NCBI GenBank assembly: GCA_013397695.1
Contig: VYZI01000108.1
Location: 1,068,303 to 1,132,302 of the forward strand
Length of the DNA stretch: 64,000 nucleotides
Source of the DNA: Centropus unirufus
Lineage: Eukaryota > Chordata > Aves > Cuculiformes > Centropidae
Direction: 5' to 3'
Made by a program: the position numbers and the translations under genes. Shown here piece after piece: positions 61,999 through 64,000 of this stretch. Each line of letters opens with the position of its first letter. Position 1 is the first letter of the stretch. The notes below the pieces were generated by a model. The model was given only the letters and a program-made list of their open reading frames with translations, was not told the origin of the DNA and did no database searches.

Positions 61999-62256
61999 AT
62001 GCTCCCAAACAAATGTCAAAGACTATATTATCTTATCTCTGGAATTTTGTTTTGTGCTGTGCTACTTGTTGGTTTGTGGTTTGTTTTGCAGGTTCCTGGA
62101 AACGAGAACCTTAAAAACAAGAACAGAAAAAGCTTGGAAAAAGTTGTAACCAGCTCTGACTGTCCATGGTGTGACACCCAACAAATATCACCTGCTGATG
62201 ATTTACAGATTCCTGGGAGATGTGGTGTCAAGTTTCAAAGAACAGGAAAAAAATAA
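61999..62256 (+). CDS. Possible small single-pass membrane protein, unrecognised
   Basis: An 85-codon frame begins at an ATG with a purine at -3. The first nine residues include K and R, followed by a hydrophobic span at about residues 10-31 (YYLISGILFCAVLLVGLWFVL). Then comes a basic NLKNKNRKSLEK and a Cys-containing SDCPWCDTQQ. This layout is like a type II membrane anchor, as in Golgi enzymes, but the frame stops soon after and I cannot name a family. The TTTGTTTTGCAG ending at 62091 lies inside it and resembles a splice acceptor, so the part after it could instead be an exon. The TAA stop overlaps an AATAAA hexamer at 62252-62257. At this length chance is quite possible. Confidence 0.2.
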   Translation: MLPNKCQRLYYLISGILFCAVLLVGLWFVLQVPGNENLKNKNRKSLEKVVTSSDCPWCDTQQISPADDLQIPGRCGVKFQRTGKK

Positions 62257-64000
62257 AACTCACCCAATATGCTTCTCAGGAAACAGTGTAATGTATCCAT
62301 GTGTTTCCTGCTCTTCTAATTTAGGATATGTGTAGTGGTGTAATGATGAACTGGCCAGCTGGCTATGTTGCTGTAAATCTCTTTCACCATCTTATAAAAC
62401 ACCCATGGTTGACCCCTTCTTTCATGAAAGCTCAGCTCAGGGTTTCCAATCCACCTCTTGGGAAGGAGACGGATCACCGTAGAAGTTCATGCATGCACTT
62501 CTCCAGGAAGAAAACTGCAATGTTTTCTTGTTTATATTTCATTGGGCAGCCTTTTCAAGTTCTGTGACCCACTTTTGCTTCCCTTTAAACCATGACCAGT
62601 CTTTATTTATCCTTTTTTAATCACAGTAATTTAATTAAGAAACTAATCAGCAGTGTTGAAATGATCTTTGAACTACACCCCTATCACTGAAGGAAATTTA
62701 TGAATTCATTACACAGGAAAGATCCTATTATCTAAAAAGCTTTCTATTAAAAGGATTTAGCAACAGAAAACTGAGACCAAATTCTGTGCTAAATTTATAA
62801 TATAGAGATGTATACATCATTCATAGAGTTTAAATGTATTCCAAGTGGATTTGACACGTTAGTCTGGATGTTTATTAAAAATAAAACGGATTCAAATTCA
62901 AAGGATTTCAGAAGTCAGTTGGACATTTAAGAGTCTAAAGGGCAGATAGTGAAGTTACCTATGTAAATAGATAGAGGCAGTCTGTTCAGTTGGTGAGAGA
63001 TTGGCATGTTCCAGATCTGTTCCATTTTCTTAGGCATTTATCTTTGGATGGAAATTTATTATGGAAAATTATTTATCATCTCAGCAGGGCATTCACAGAG
63101 CATCTGTAGTTAATTATTGTGATCATCTGCCAGTTCCAATTCTCTCAGCTTCAGATCAAGAGAACATTTCTGAAAGTTACCTGGATGTAGACACCTTTGG
63201 AATGAAGTGATCAGATTATAAAAAAAGAGAATCCCACCTGTGCAGTCTTGTTCAACCATAGGAACTGAGCTGTTGCTTCTTGTGTAATAGGACAGATTCA
63301 ATAGGATTATCTTCTTCCCACCAGCCACATGCTAGGTGATCATCAGCGCTAGAAAGCCTCGTTCATAAGTCCCAGATGACTTCCTGGGTATAAAGGCTCT
63401 GAAAAATTTGACCCAACATAATAAAGACAGTTGTGTTTCTGGAATTGCTCAGGAGAATTAAAGGTGCCTCAGTAAGTGTTCTAGAGGAGTACCCAGTGGA
63501 CAGAAAGGGACAGAAAATCACTTACTTGCTCCATCCAAGTAGCACTGTGGGCAATTAACTACAAGCTTAGATCCAGTCCTTTGTCCTCTGTGAACATGAA
63601 TTGGTATGTGGAGGTAACCAATTAGTTCTATTAGTTCTATCCAAATGCAGGTCTGCAATCAGGGTCTGATAGCTGGAATTAATGAGCAGCATGTATGATG
63701 CCTGTTTCTCTATGACTTTGGTTCTCGTGACTGAATTATCCTGTGTCTTGGAAGGTGCGAGCTCTATTACAGGGTTTGGCTGTAGTTTGGAAATGCCTCA
63801 AAGTGCTTGCCTCCAACTATTCTCTTGTCGTTGATAAGTACAAAAACAGACCGCTTCTTAGAGGTCTCTTCTGTTAAGAGCACTACAATAATTTCCTGTA
63901 CTGCCTTGTTACTTTCAAATATTGTGGAAATTCATCTATCACCTCTTTTCTAGCGAGTTGATTTGAAACGTGCCTACAGGTTCAAAAGTCTTCAGTGTGG

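Larger units (their letters stand above)
60093..64000. other. Non-coding stretch to window end, one ORF to test
   Basis: No confident gene. An AG run lies at 61938-61950, and an 85-codon frame with a membrane segment sits at 61999-62256. Another frame at 62328-62567 has no known domain. The sequence from 62.6 kb to the end is AT-rich and featureless by eye. Confidence 0.5.

Noticed and set aside
1..64000. A novel multi-gene system (defence, biosynthetic or mobile)
   Set aside because: The sequence is vertebrate non-coding DNA. No clusters of real ORFs, operon structure, integrase or array were seen.

Overview
The window looks like bird nuclear DNA from a gene-poor stretch: a gene desert or a very long intron. 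The evidence is a set of CR1 LINE fragments carrying the avian-type 3' end (short repeats of a GATTCTRTGA-like unit on the CR1 sense strand) and a CR1 reverse transcriptase C-terminus. CpG is sparse, the sequence is AT-rich, and no CpG island or recognisable host exon is visible. Crocodilians and turtles also carry CR1, so the call of bird rests on overall CR1 type and is an inference. I found no bacterial-style operon, no rRNA, tRNA or CRISPR, and no confident protein-coding gene. Open reading frames here are almost all what chance produces in 64 kb.

Layout. From 1 to about 31 kb there is mostly unannotatable sequence with three minus-strand CR1 relics (about 5.7, 7.2-7.6 and 24.7-25.0 kb), a strong CTCF-type motif at 20.86 kb and several homopolymer or pyrimidine tracts. 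From 31 to 44.5 kb lie the most informative repeats. One plus-strand CR1 copy at 31.1-32.2 kb keeps a relic of the 5' endonuclease domain joined to the 3' part of ORF2. A second, 1.2-kb plus-strand copy at 35.1-36.35 kb keeps the reverse-transcriptase FADD box but is broken by frameshifts and stops. A degraded minus-strand relic lies at 37.75 kb and a plus-strand copy at 44.0-44.45 kb. Two compact inverted repeats lie at 42.3 and 43.8 kb. At 48.5 kb, on the minus strand, is a broken copy of the 5' end of U2 snRNA. About 130 bases further along in its own orientation comes an A-rich tract, so it is either a retropseudogene or the head of an snRNA-derived SINE-like unit. From 49 to 64 kb there is one more minus-strand CR1 (59.7-60.1 kb) and a few ORFs that deserve a coding test, chiefly at 53.4-54.2 kb and 62.0-62.26 kb.

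How it fits together. The retrotransposon relics belong to at least three CR1 lineages judged by their C-terminal wording, and all are dead. The U2 copy was probably mobilised by CR1-type machinery, though that is inference. I see no evidence for a novel multi-gene system. The items most worth a second look are the U2-headed unit, the CTCF site, the 42.3-kb hairpin and the small membrane-protein-like ORF at 62.0 kb.
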